Positions 48,528 to 61,297 of a DNA stretch of 64,000 nucleotides are shown here, piece after piece. Both the position numbers and the translations under genes were made by a program. Position 1 is the first letter of the stretch; the number at the start of each line of letters is the position of its first letter. The notes under the pieces are model-generated. The model searched no databases, was not told the DNA's origin, and saw only the letters and a program-made list of their open reading frames with translations. Source of the stretch: Plantago major (Eukaryota; Streptophyta; Magnoliopsida; Lamiales; Plantaginaceae); contig CM048840.1 of the NCBI GenBank assembly GCA_026545765.1, positions 54,560,580 to 54,624,579 of the forward strand. The letters run 5' to 3'.

Positions 48528-50141
48528 TGTTGGTCCAGATAACGGCAAAGTAAAAGACTAGGGGGGGGGGGGTGAATAGTCTTTTAAAACTTTTGTCGAT
48601 AAACACGGTTTCTCAGATATCTGTGAAGATTTCTGATACTTAATTTCAGAGAGCGGAAGACTTTTCTGTGATAAGTGCACGTGCTCAGCAAGATAGGTGT
48701 AAAAACTTTTGCAAGGCAAATAAAGCATGTAATAAAATGCAGAAAGTAAATAACACAAGTCTTTTTATAGTGGTATCTGAAGGTGGCGTAATCCTTCAAC
48801 TAATCCACTTCGGCCTTTCTCAGACCTAGAATCCACTAAGACAGATAATTGATGTAACCTTACAAATATCTTCTCTTGATTCCTAATTACACTAGGTTCC
48901 CAACCAAGTGTTCCCCCTGAGTTATTCCCCGGCTTTCACAGCCAAGAACTTCTTGTACTCAGAAACCTCTTTCTTGGAGTTGTTCCTTAGTTTCCCAAAC
49001 TAAGTTACTTCCTGTACTCCACGCCAATTAAGGTGTTGGTTAAGGTAGTTTGTCAGGTGAGCTTCTTTAATAACTTGTTCAGTTATGCAGATAGCTCTGA
49101 GAATCAAGTATACTCAATACACTTTGCAATGTATGGTATCTTGTTCTTTACTGACCCAAGTCTATGATAAATGTTCAAGAGAATGAATCTCAGATATCAA
49201 ATCTTAATTCAACTCTTTCACAAATAGCAATGCTTGTTAAGGATCAGGACACTTAGAACTTTTGTGCTACTTAGAATCAAGAGCTTTGGTCGCAACAGAA
49301 AGCTTGAAGGTAATTAGTGTGCTCGAGAGAGCTTGTGTGAGAGTATTCAATGCAAGTTCAGTGTTCTAAGGTGTAAGTTCTGTGTGTGTTCTCAAGAAGT
49401 CTAAGTGTTGATATTTATAGATGAATTTGAGTGCCGTTTGAATAGTATCCGTTAGGCTTAAACCAAATTCAAACTATTGATATCTGAGTATAGTACTGTA
49501 GTACGTTTGTCTTCTTCCTCAGAAGCCACCGTTTTTGTTCAGACATCTCTGTCCGCGCATTTAATGCATTGTACTATACTTTGTCCTGTAGTGCCAACGG
49601 AACTATACATTGTATCAGAGATCTTTTACTATCAGAGTTCTCTAAAGCTTTGCACGTCCTTTTCCAGAAATTATCACAACTCTATATACCACTTGTTGAA
49701 ACAACTTGTTATAATATATTTCTTTTCAGAAACATAGTTTATGTCCAAGGTATCTGAGTGTAGATATCTGTGGGCACTTTCCTTGTTTCAGAAACCTTTT
49801 ATTTTTCAGATATCTTTTGCAACACTGTTTATTTAAAAACGCTTGTGTCTTCAAGATATCTGGTCATAGGTATGTGAAAACCCTTGTCTTCAGCAATCTT
49901 GTGCAGTCTTCAAATCTTCAAATCCGTTGAACTTTTCCTGCTGGATGCCTTCTTCTTGGTCTTCTTTAGAGGAATAAAAATTACATTCAGAGACCTAACA
50001 TCCTATACAAGATTTGCTAGACTATCATACTTAGTGAGTTTCCTCTTACGCTGCTCAAGTGAACCAAGAGTACTAACCACCTTTCTGAGCTAAGATAAGT
50101 CATTAGGTTGCTGATCAAAATCTAAACATATATTCCTAACA
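48528..50141 (-). repeat. Sirevirus-like element B: 3' LTR (1614 bp)
   Basis: TGTTGGTCCAGATAACGG to ATTCCTAACA on the plus strand. Homologous to 3475-5041 along nearly its whole length and, more weakly, to 54290-55709. The G tract near its start is 12 long. The purine tract follows directly at 50142, which makes this the 3' LTR of a minus-strand element. Confidence 0.92.
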
Positions 50142-50156
50142 AATTTCCCCCATTTT
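50142..50156 (-). promoter_or_regulatory. Element B: polypurine tract
   Basis: Minus strand AAAATGGGGGAAATT immediately before the LTR. The same tract, AAAAAGGGGGAAATT, precedes the LTR of element A at 55710. Confidence 0.88.
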
Positions 50157-50689
50157 GATCAGTCAACGATGACTATCTGACCTATTACAAATCTGGATGA
50201 GGAAACAATCCATCACTTAATCATTTCTTATGATCTTCCAATTCATATAATTAAGTGCAGAAAGTAAACATCAACCAAATCAAAAGGTGTGATCTTTGCT
50301 GACAAGTTATCTTTTATAGATTGATATCTGAGAGTAGGTTCATCAGATATGTTACAATGAAAGTTCAGATAACTTTTACAAGATAAAACAACAATAAGGT
50401 ATAGTCAGCAAGATACAAAAAAAATAAATAAATAAATAAAAAAAATTACATAGTTAACTAGGACAACAGGAGTAACCAAGCTCCAAGTAGACATCCTAAT
50501 AAACTAGTCTTCAAGTCTTCAAATCTTCAGCAGCTCCAGGGATCAATTTGCATACTCCCTATCTCCAAATCTTTTGATATCATCTGAGTAGTCATAGAGC
50601 AAGGTTCTGACCAACATCTCAGTGTCTCTGGCATAACCACATACTTCTTTGTATGATTTGGTGGGATTCTTCTTGGCAAAGTGTTTGAC
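50157..50689 (-). other. Element B: untranslated stretch between aORF and PPT
   Basis: No open frame. Homologous in places to 55725-56172 in element A, including the segment around AATTAAGTGCAGAAAGTAAA. Probably the 3' untranslated part of the aORF transcript. Confidence 0.6.
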
Positions 50690-53600
50690 CTATAAATACT
50701 TTCCCCATTTCCAGGCATGCTCAATTATGATATCTGATAGCTTGAAGTAATCATATATGATCCTCAGATATCTGATGTCACCCTTGTATTGATCTTTAGT
50801 CATGTAGAATGACTCAAAGGGTTCCACAGCAAATCTTGGCCTTGTGCCTGTTCCAGTGAGGTTTGGGACTTTATGCACATCATCAGGTTTTCTACAAGGA
50901 CATTCATCATTAAGGTCCTTCCTCATGGCTTCAACTCTCTTGACAACTTCAAAATCCAACCAAGTTTTGACATGATTGGTGTTGATCAAGATTGGCTTAT
51001 CTTTTCTCCATGCCATAAGTTGTTGATGGATGGGTACTGGAAATCCTTTTTCATTTACAAGCAAGTGCTTGAGTTCCAAGATATCTGATCCATTCCTCTG
51101 ATGAATACACCTGTAGGAGGAGGAGTTGTTGTCAGTCTTCACATACTCAATTCTGGCTTCTTCTGGCCTGAGTGGAAGTTGACCTTTTCTTCTTTCAGCT
51201 CTCAATCTATTCCTCCTTTGCCTTGAGTTTTTCCCTTGGATTGCTTGAAGAACCACCCTGGATTGACTTGGTATTTCCAGAGGGTGTTTTAGCTGCCAAA
51301 GGCTTTGCAGCTATGGGCTCAGTTAGGCTATCAATTTTTCTTTTTCTGTGAAGAGGAGCTTCATCTTCATCAGTCTCTTCATCATCATCATCAAGATTAA
51401 TTCTTGTGAGAGTTTTGCAGCCTTCTTGATTGCCCCGGGATTTGATTTGGCCTTCTTATTCTTCTTCTTCAGAAGACTCATCAATCCCTCTTACTTGTCT
51501 TCTCCTTGGAGCCTCAGTACTCCGTGGAGGTTTTTGTGCTCTGGCCCTTGTTGTCATTCATTTTTCAGGAAGTTGCTGAGTGGTGGCCACTATCTGTAGG
51601 GCAGTCTGACTGGAGGAGGGCTCATTAATTCTGAGAGGTGGTTGTTCAGATTTTCTTTTGTTTCCTCTTCCTCTTCCTCTCTGAGCATCTTGAAATCCTT
51701 CCCCCTTAGTCATTGTTGACTGATTAAGAATCACAAAGGATTCTGAAAGGGAGTCAAAGTTGCCTTGCAGATAGTTGTAAGCAGCAACCAACTGTTCCAG
51801 ATTGGCCTTGAGCTCCTGATTTTGTTTGATAAGATCTGTTTCCTTATCAGTGAGCTCTGCCAGTGGGCCTCGAGTAGCATCTGTTTTTCCAGCAGCATAG
51901 CTAGCCTCATTGAGGGCTTTTTCAGCAAGATTATTGTCATCATCCCTTACCATGCCTAGGTCTCTCTGAGCAATGACCAAGCTTGTTGTTCTTTGAGTGA
52001 TTAACTCAGTGAACTTTTTCATTTCAGCAGGGACTGATGCAATTACTTCTTCATTTTGTTGGGACAATTCCTTTCTTAGAGTTGCCAGAACCTGGTATCT
52101 GGCCATGTAATTATGGGAGTTGAGATTTGGTTTCTTACTGAAGCTTTGAGGAGCTATCAGTTTTCTCTTTAAGTGAGAAACTCCCAAGTGAACATTTGCA
52201 TGTTCTGCCAAGGTTCTGTCTTCTTCATCATCTGAGTCATCAGCCCAGTGATCTTCATCCTCTTGTACTTCTTCATCAAGGTTTCTGAAGGCGGCAACCA
52301 TCTCAGATATGTGTTTCTTGCCTTTGGAGGATGGTTTCTTTGGTGAAGATGCAGCCTTAGCATCATGCTTTGCTTCAGATGCTTGTTCAGCATCTAGCTC
52401 CTTAGTAATATAGTCAACAGCGTCCCGGAGCTCTTTAATCTCATAGTAAGCTTGCGTTTCCTTGCGTGTTTGTTCTTCAAGTTTGTCTAGCTTGACTCTG
52501 GATTCAGCTATCTTTTCTTCCAGTTGAAGATGTAGCTGTTGTTCTTCCTCCAACAGTTGTTTGAGTTGAGCAACTCTGGCTTGTGTATCTAATATTTTCT
52601 GAGTGTTTTCCTCAGAGTGCTCAACTACTTGTTCAGTAGAGTCCTTGTATTGGGAAGATGGATGGGTAGATTTCTGAGGAGATGGAGGAGGGGATTGCTG
52701 TGATGTCCTCTCAGTGAGCTTTTCAGAACCTGAGGTAATATTTTCTTGTGGAATCCCTCCTGTCCCTGGTGCAGGGGCATCATCATCATCTTTCTTATCC
52801 TCATCCTTGTGATGGTCAGATTGAGGATCTTCATAATTGTTCTCATTAGTCTCCTTCTCTTCTTCATCTTCAGAGACCAGGTTGATCACTTCTGGAATAG
52901 TGACTGTTTGCCCATTAACTTCCTCTTGTTCAGAGGGTATGTCTTTGTAAGTGCAGGGCAAAGTAGGCTTGAATGCCATCTGCAGTCTGGTCTGACCATC
53001 CGCTTGGTTGAAAGCTTAAATCAGCTTTCTGGCCACTTCCTTGACAAAATCCTTATCCATCAATGTTCCAAAAGAGTATTGTTCAGTGGAGAACATTGCA
53101 TGGACGTAGTTTTCCAAGTCAAGGACTCATGCTCTCCTTGTGTGGTGATCAGTCACCTTTAAGATCTCAGATAGATCAGAGCATCGGAGCTTTTGCCATT
53201 TCTTGAAGCATTTCAGATGCTTTGGCAAAGTGTGTTCCTTGAAGAAAGAAAACAGGTCCTCTTTCTCATCAATAGGGACCTTAGTGGCACTTGTTTGAGC
53301 CTGAAAGAAAGCGTTCTGAATTAATTTAAAAACTTTAGTAGATATTTGGGCTTTAGAGTAGAAAGGTATCTGAGTTACCTGTGTGACAGGCTCAGATGAC
53401 TTGACTACTGAGGTTCCAGGTGCCTCAGATATCTGGATATGAGGAGGAGACTGGGAAGTCTGATCCTCAGTTGTCTTTCTTTCCGTTTGAACCTGAGATT
53501 AGAAACATAACACTTAGGAAATTTTATCAAGAAAAATTTTTAGTGACAAATCAGATATCTGAGAGGTCAATTACCTCCGTTGGAGGCTCAGATACTTGTC

Positions 53601-54289
53601 TTTCAGAGACTTGTGTAGTCTCTGGAATCTTTTCTTGTGATGAAGGCCTTGATGCCTCATCAATTTCCATATGTTGTGAGGATTAAGTGGGCAACTCCTC
53701 AACAACTTCTACTTCTTTTTGAACCTGTTAAGTAGAATGTGTTAGTTTGAGAAAAATGATCAGAGATTTGTTCTTTTAAGAATATAAATATCTGAATGAA
53801 ATACCTTCTCTACAGAAGGTGCAGATACTCGTTCTTCAGAGACCTTGGAAGTCTCTGGATTTCTCTCTGAAGAGATAGACTTTTCAGTCTCTTCATTTTT
53901 CTTCTCAGTTGGAGCCTATTAGAAACATCCACTTAATAGTCAAGTGTATAAAACACATATCTGAGTTATATCTTAAGGAACTATTCTCTACCTGTAAGAC
54001 AGGCTCCTGTTCCTTAAGTGGTTAGGCTATGGAATCCTCCTTCTCAGATGCTGAGGTAAACTTTGCAGCTTCCTCTTGTTGTTGTGTTTCTAAATCAGCC
54101 TGCAACAAAGAAATTATAATAAGTAACAAGATTTAGGCATAAGTTATCACAAGTAAAGAGTTAAACCATTCAGCTACCTGAGCTTTGTCAGGCTGACTGG
54201 TCTCTGGAACTTGTGAAGTTTCCATGCATTCGTCTTGTTGTTCTTGGACCACTTCTTTGTTGGAAGTTTGAGGTACTTCAGACCTTTCC
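50690..54289 (-). pseudogene. Element B: extra ORF (aORF), exons 1 (part) to 6, interrupted by element A
   Basis: Inferred exons on the minus strand: exon 1 end 54178-54289, then 53992-54099, 53805-53915, 53575-53724, 53379-53492, and a long last exon from 53300 to about 50690. All have GT-AG borders and introns of 76-82 bp. The last exon encodes VINLVSEDEEE (SUMO-interaction-like), an acidic stretch, a long coiled coil (LKQLLEEEQQLHLQLEEKI), a Gly/Arg/Lys-rich patch, and a C-terminal region with ESFYMTKDQY and EHAWKW. Lesions: stops in exons 2 and 4 and frameshifts in the last exon near 53000 and 51550. Exon 1 is cut at 54289 by the LTR of element A. Function unknown; position is that of env-like ORFs in Sireviruses. 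Confidence 0.8.
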
Positions 54290-55709
54290 TGTTGGTCCAG
54301 ATAACGGCAAAGTAAAAGACTGGGGGGGGGGGGGGGGTGAATAGTCTTTTAAAACTTTTGTCGATAAACACAGTTTCTCAGAAACCTGGGGGGTTTCTGA
54401 TACTTAGATTCAGAGCGCGGAAGACTTTAAGATAGGTAAGTGCAGAAACAATAAGTATATGTGTGTGCTTTGTTGAAACATAAATACAGAAAGGTAAATA
54501 ACACAACAAGTATAGTAGTATCTGGAGGTGGCGTAATCCTCCAACTAATTCACTTCGGTCTTTCTGAGACCTAGAATTCACTAGAACAGATAATTGAGTT
54601 CACCTTACAAAAATCCTATTCTAAGATTCCTAAACAAATGGTTTCCAACCAAATGTTCCCCCTGAGTTATTCCCCAGCTCCTAGAGCTAAGTACTTCCTC
54701 TACTCAGATAACCTTGGAGTTATTCCCTGATTTCCCAAATCAAGTACTTCCTCTACTCCACGCCTTGATGGTGTTGGTTATAAGATTTGTCAGAGAGGCT
54801 TCTCGTATAACTTTTCATTTATGTTTTCAGAGAGCCTAATAGAACAAGACTACTTAATACACTTGTTCAGTGTATGGCAATCTTCTCTTCTTGACCAAGT
54901 AATTGATGTCCGCTCGAGAATGAGCTTGTAAAGGGTATCCGATAGTTCAACTCTTTCACGAATAACAATCTCTTGTTAAGGTTCGTGACAACTTAGAACT
55001 ACTAGTGATTCTTCAAGCAATGTAAAGCTTTTAAAGGGTAGTAGAGTGCTTGAGAGAATACTTTACTAGATTGTAAGTTTGCAAGTTAGATCGTTCTTCG
55101 TATTTCTCAAAGATCTAAGTATGTGATATTTATAGATGAATTAGAGAGTCGTTGGGATGTTATCCGTTAGACACAATTCAAATTCATCTATACTTATCTT
55201 GAAATGAGTACTGTAAGTCCTTGTCTCATATCTCGAGAGGACTGTGCTTTAGCGGCTTTTCTGCCGATGCAATTAATGCACATGTACTATTTCTTGTCCT
55301 GTAGTCTTCAACGGATACATTAGCCTTTCTGATGGCTTGCATCCTCCATACTCATGATGTCATATGTTCCAGAATCATGTTTCAAAAGTAACTAAATGCA
55401 CTTAAGAAAGGATTAAGGACATAGTCTTTCCGAGTGAGACTAAACCTTGGTGTCTTCATAAATCTTGTGCAATCTCCGGTCTTGTAATCTTCAGAAAAGC
55501 TCCATTGCTAGGATTGATCTTCATGGTCTTCTTGGAAATAAAAATTACACTCAGAGACCTATAATCCTAATACAAGATTTACTAGACTAATCATACTCAG
55601 TGATTTCCTCTTTTACAATGTTCAAGTGAACCAAGAGTACATAATCACCTTTCTGGCTAAGATAAGAACATGTGATGAATGATCAAAATACTAACAGATA
55701 TTCCTAACA
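54290..55709 (-). repeat. Sirevirus-like element A: 3' LTR (1420 bp)
   Basis: TGTTGGTCCAGATAACGG to ATTCCTAACA on the plus strand. The G tract near the start is 16 long. It is clearly related to the other two LTRs but the most divergent of the three. The left flank TTTCC (54285-54289) lies inside exon 1 of the aORF of element B, so A inserted into B. Confidence 0.9.
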
Positions 55710-55724
55710 AATTTCCCCCTTTTT
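55710..55724 (-). promoter_or_regulatory. Element A: polypurine tract
   Basis: Minus strand AAAAAGGGGGAAATT, directly adjoining the 3' LTR; the same type as at 50142. Confidence 0.88.
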
Positions 55725-56172
55725 GATCAGTCATCCATGACTATCTTCTAAGTCCTATTACAAAATTGTAATCCTGGAAGAGAAAACAATCCACCACTTA
55801 ATCATTTCAAATGATATTCAATTTTAGTTGAATTAAGTGCAGAAAGTAAACATCAACCAAATCACAAGAAGTGACCTTTGCTGATAAGTTGTCATCTATT
55901 AGAGTGTATCTGAGAGTATGATCTTCAGATAGGTACATATTACAAAATGAGATTCAACTTTTACAGATAGAGAATTTCAGAAACAATCAGCAAGATTACA
56001 AAAAGTAATAAAACATACTAAGTAAATTAGAACAACATGAGAGTCCAAGCTCCAAGTAAACATTCTAAGATACTAGTCTTCAAGTCTTCAAAAATAACTT
56101 AGGTTCAGAAACCTCAAGTTCTTCAGCACCCTTTCTGGATCAGTTGACATAATCATCCACTTTTCTGCATTC
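55725..56172 (-). other. Element A: untranslated stretch between aORF and PPT
   Basis: No open frame. Parallel to 50157-50689 of element B. Confidence 0.6.
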
Positions 56173-59100
56173 TTAGACATAGTCATAAAGTATCCTTCTG
56201 ACAGAAAGTTCTGTCTTTCTGGATAAGATACAAATTTCATGGTAACTCTTGCCAAGATTGTAGTTTTTCTTCAGAAAGTGTTTGACCCAGTAGTATTTTC
56301 TCCAGACCCAGGCATGGTCTACTTGCAGCTCAGATAGGTTGAAATACTTGTATATTTCTTCCAGATAGTGAATATCATCCAGATATTCATCCTTCGTCAT
56401 GTAGAATGACTCATAGGGATGAACACCTAGCTTGTTCTGCTTGGTGTAGCTACCATCCAGTTTTCTTGTCTTGTGTACATCTTCTGGCTTGGGGTAAGGA
56501 CAAGGAAAAGAAAGGTCCATCTTCCTGGCATCATTTCTCTTTTCAACCTCAAAGTTTAGCCAGGCATGAAGGTGCTCATGTTTTAGCAAATTTGGCTTGC
56601 CTTCACTCCATTTTAGGATTTGGTTGAAGATGGGAGTTGGAAACTTATCATTAACAAGTAGATGTTGCAGTTCCAGAATCCAATACCCTTTCTTGTTCAG
56701 AATGCACCTATATGAAGACTCTTCATTACTGGTCTTCATATACTCAATGTGGGCATCAGTTGGCTTTTCTTGATGAGTTTCTTTGTTTGCTCTGCCAAAC
56801 TGAATATCCCTTCTAGCCTTTTCTCGTAGTGGCCTTCTGTCAGGAGATCCTGTGACTCTTTCTTCCTGCCTTGGGGCTGTGCTGGTGGAAGTCCCTCGAA
56901 TTGACTTGGTATTTCCAGAAGGGGTTCTGGCTGCTAATGGCCTTGCTGCCAGAGGAGGTTGTAAGGGGCTTGCTTGCCTTCTTCTTTTGTGAATTGGATG
57001 CTCATCTGTATCAGATTCATCCTCATCATCATCATTGATGTTCCAGTTGTGAAGCTTGCAGCTCTCTTGACCTCTTACCTCACTTCTTCTTTATTTTTTT
57101 TCTTCAGAAGCTTTCTGGTTGTTCTCATCTGAGATCCTAAGGGACTTGGTACCCCTAGTGACCATACTTCTCAGCTTTCTGGCTGGTTGATTTGGAACAA
57201 CTTCTTCAGCAGGGGTGTCTCCAGTGGTGTCTTTAATGACTAGTTGACTTGAGGAGGGGAGATTTGATTGTTTTCTTTTTCTTCCTCTGCCTTTCTGAGG
57301 CATCTCTCCTCCCCCCTTAGTCATGAATGACTGACTCATGATAGCATAAGCTTCAGAGAGTGATTCAAAGTTCTTCTGGAGGTTGTTATGCACCCTGACC
57401 AATTCTTGGATTTTTCTTTCATGTCCTTGTTTTGCCTAACCAACACTTGCTCTTTTCTGTTGAGCTCTTCAAGAGGCTTTAGAATAGCCTCAGCTTGTTG
57501 AGTAGCAAAGGTAGCATCTGCTAGTGCTTGATTGGCATTGTTGCAGTCTTCTTCCCTGATCAGAGCTAAGTCTTTCTGAGAGAGAGCTATGCTGGTTGCT
57601 CTATTTAGCAATGCAGCAGCCAAATCTTTCATCTCTTCTAGATCGATCAGGACTTGGTTGTCTTGAGCAACAAGTCTGTCTCTTAGTTCCAAGAAAATAG
57701 TCGTTTCTTGACACATGCTCATCACTTCTTGAAGCACCTGGAGCAGAGAAAATTTGAGGAGCCAGAAGGGCTAGCTTTTCCTTAGTGATTAGCCTCTCAT
57801 CTTCTGCTTCAGTGATCAAGTTGTGGGTTTCAGCATCACTATCATAATCCTTTTCTTGGATTGATTGCAGATTGATAATCTTCTTCTGCTTTCCATCAAG
57901 TGTGCTGGCCTTCTGAGAAGATGTAGAAGGTCTTTCTAATGCAGCCTTAGCATAATGCTCTTCATCATCATTGTCATCCATGGCATCTATCTCAAAGAAG
58001 AAGGACAACGATGGCATTTTTCAACAACCTTTGCTCATCTAGGAGTGCCAGTTCCTTAGCATTAGCTTCTCTGAGATTTTCAAGTTTGGCTTCCTTTTCT
58101 TCAATAAGAGCTTAACACTCTAAGTTGATTCTCTTCTCCTCTTCCAACTTAATTCTGAGTTGTTCAATCCTGAACTCAGCGGCTGTGATTTCTTCAATTG
58201 TGTCTTGTTCAAATTTGTTGGGTATTTTGATGAGACTTTGGTGGTGATGATGATGGGGCTTTCTGAGCATTGGAAGGAGTAGCCTTTTCTGCACTTCCTT
58301 TGCTAACTTTCTGAATCCCGCAGTTTCCAGGTTGGGGATCATCATTCTGATCATCATCATCATCATCCTTTTCCTTGTCTTCTTGACTTGGATGCTCAGA
58401 AGGAGGTTCTTGGTAGTCATTCTCATCAGTTTCCTCCTCATCTTCAGAAACCAGGTTGATCACATTGGGAAGTGTGATCATCCTCCCATTTACTTCTTCT
58501 TGCTCAGAAGGGTAGGTTGTGAGCTTCTTGGCAAGGGATGGGTCACCATCTGCTCTTGGTTTGAGCATCGTGACTTGAAAGTCCCTAGGAGTCTTTGTGC
58601 TACTTCATTTAAGAAGTTATCATCCATCGAGTGGCAAAGAATATGATTCTGCGGAAACATAGCATGGATATGGTCTTCCAGTTATTGCTATGGCCTTTTC
58701 TCTGGGATGTCAATTACTCTTGCAATTTCGTAAAGATCGGCCTTCGAGTTTACGCCATTAATCAAGCACTTTAGATGTTTCTTGAGAGTGTGCTTCTTAA
58801 AGGCTTGGAGTAAGTTGAGTGGCACTAGACTTTGAGCCTGAAATAAAGGGATCAAGTTAGTTTTGTTCAAACTACTTGTGTTAGTATCTGTGTGCAAAAG
58901 TAAGCTTTCTGAGCATACCTGTGTAGAAACACTTGGCTCATTTGCTTGGACTTCTGCTTGTTTGGGCACAGAGGCCTCAGATACCTTGATGTGAGGAGAA
59001 GTCTGATCCTCAGCATCCTTTCTTTCTGATTGAACCTGAGAAATAGAATCAAATATGTTTAGAAACTTGTTATCAGAAAAGATAAGTGGAAAAAATGCTT

Positions 59101-61297
59101 TCTGAGACTTCACTTACTTCCAAGTGAGGAATCTCAGTGGCATCTTTCTCAGAAACCTTGGGGGGTTTCTGGAACCTTTTCTTCAGATACTGCTTGTTCA
59201 GCAGTTTTAGTTTCTCTTGGAGGAGATAGGATCACATTCTCTCCGTCCAAGTGTTCTTCTGATTGAGCCTGTAAGATAGAACAAACATATTGATTAAGTA
59301 GTGAATTTTACCAAAATTTTCTTAAGGAAAGTTTACTGATACTTACCTTCTAAACATAAGGCTCAGTAACTACTTCCTCAGAGTGTTTTTCAGCCTCTGG
59401 AAACTCTTGGTGTTGGGGTGTTGGTTCCACCTCCACTACTTTCTCAGTTGTAGCCTAATAAGAGACATTTAAGAATATCAGAACATAAGATTAGAGAAAT
59501 TTTAAGTTAGTTATTTCTTGTTCAGAGATAACTTTACTACCTGTGAAACATGCTCTTCTTGATGTTCTGAGGTTGGAGTAACCTCTTCTTGATTCAAGGG
59601 AGTGGACAAGTTTTCTTCCCCCTGAAATTGTGTCTCCAAGTTGGCCTGTAACAAATGAAGCTTATGAGTAACAAGTTAACATTTTAATGTTGACAAGTTA
59701 GATACAAACTACTTTTGTTACCTGAATAGAGTCAGGCTGAGTTTGGGTCTCTTGGACTAGTGGAGTTTCCACAGCCTCTCTTTGCTCATTGTTGGTCTCC
59801 TCTACAATATCTTTCTGAGTCTCCATCTCAGTTTGATCCCTTTCTGAGAGTTGAGCTCTCTCAGAAGGTTGAGGAACCTGTTCAAGAACAGGGTTTTCTT
59901 CAGCGACATTAAGTGCTGGCATTGTGAATGTGGAAGCAATGTCAACATCTTCCATCACTCTATCTTCCTCATCCAGGCCTTCTTCTTCCTGCTGGACAGA
60001 GGGGCTTCTTTCTTTCTGAGGGGCTGAGCTTGATGCTCCTCCATGGGTCTCAATCCTGGACTTTTTGAATACTTTGTAAGTACTACATCATCATCAGAGT
60101 CACTGTCCAGATTGGGAGCTGACCCATCTATGATATTTCTATCATCTCTACAGATTTCTGGAGCAGCCTGTCTCAGAATTCTTGGGGCTTTCTGGTGGTG
60201 CCTTTCTGGTCGAACAACATCTTCTGAGATCTTGTCTCCAGAAGGTTTTGCTTTTTGTACACTTTGGGACTTAGAGGCTTTCTTGCTTTGAGTCCTCTTT
60301 CTCTTGGCAACTGGAGGTTGAGCAGGAGCTTGCTCAGAGACCTCTTCACCTTGCTGGGCAGCTTCAAGCTCTTCTACCTCTTTCTGAGTTTTCTCAGCAG
60401 CAATTCTCTCCTTTTCTTCAAAGGCATGTCCGAAAAGAGAGTTGGTGGTAGGATTTCTGTCTCTCTCGAGAGTGATTCCCATTGTTTCGAATGTAGCAAA
60501 TTACGAGACCAAAATGCATATTGGCCTTTGTCTCGGCAAGGCCATTGATGATTTAGGCTCAAATTCCTCAATGTGCCCAAGAAATTTGTTGAAGGCATTC
60601 CCCAATTAAAGTGGGTTTCGCCTTCATGCTTCCTATTCAAGATGCATCATCATCCATCTCTCCATGCTTATCTGTCTACTCCATCTTTGTTGCCATCAAA
60701 GCAACGGACGAATGAGCCAAAGTACTCGGTGTTTCGGAGATGACCGGTTCGATGGCTTTCGAACAAAGTTTGTTGGGCAACCTTTGCATTTTCAACTGGA
60801 TTGCCTCAAACAGCTCCTTAACACTTTGAATCATGGAGGCATCCACGATGTTGATGTCCGATTGTTCCTCGATTTTCAATCGGAATAAGTTGCGAAAGTC
60901 TTGCGCCTAGGACAATTTCTTGTCCTTGAACTTGATGCATGTACTTCTCTTCTACATCATTCACAACTTTTGTGAAGATTTTGGAGTTGTTGTAGAACTC
61001 CAACACATCCAGTGTGGATAGTCCACTGGGTGCAGCACACAGAAACTTGTAGATATGGGAACTTTTCAACATTTCCAATATCAATTTTCTATCTGCTTTT
61101 GAAGAAATGACTGCAGAAACATATTTCTTCACAAGAAAAGCTCCCCAATTCATCTTGTGACTTGGATTCCAGTCAGAAGGGGTAAACTCTCCTAGAAGGC
61201 GTTTATTCAACACCTTGAGTTCTTTTCCTCCTTGCTTTTCAGCAGGAGCAGATGATGCGGCCTTAGGGTTCTTGGTGGTCATCTTCTTTGGTGCCAT
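56173..61297 (-). pseudogene. Element A: complete but decayed extra ORF (aORF) downstream of pol, six exons
   Basis: Start ATG 61297 (MAPKKMTTKNP). Inferred exons: 59722-61297, 59541-59645, 59347-59454, 59118-59268, 58919-59035, and 58837 to about 56173. Introns are 76-86 bp with GT-AG ends. Exon 1 carries LLGEFTPSDWNPSHK, of the type seen in plant 'transposon protein' families, then a basic NLS-like AKRKRTQSKKASKS and an acidic run. Exons 2-5 are Glu/Ser/Pro/Thr-rich modules. Exon 6 has VINLVSEDEEE, a coiled coil, a GRGRKRKQ patch and the C-terminal ESFYMTKDEY...DHAWVW region. No signal peptide or membrane segment is seen, so it does not look like an envelope. Several frameshifts and stops (near 60890, 60640, 59349, 59165, 58715, 57090) show decay. 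Confidence 0.82.

Noticed and set aside
56173-61297. Envelope protein in the aORF
   Set aside because: The position fits, but no signal peptide, membrane segment or glycosylated ectodomain-like region is visible. The coiled coils, basic patches and acidic modules point to an intracellular protein.
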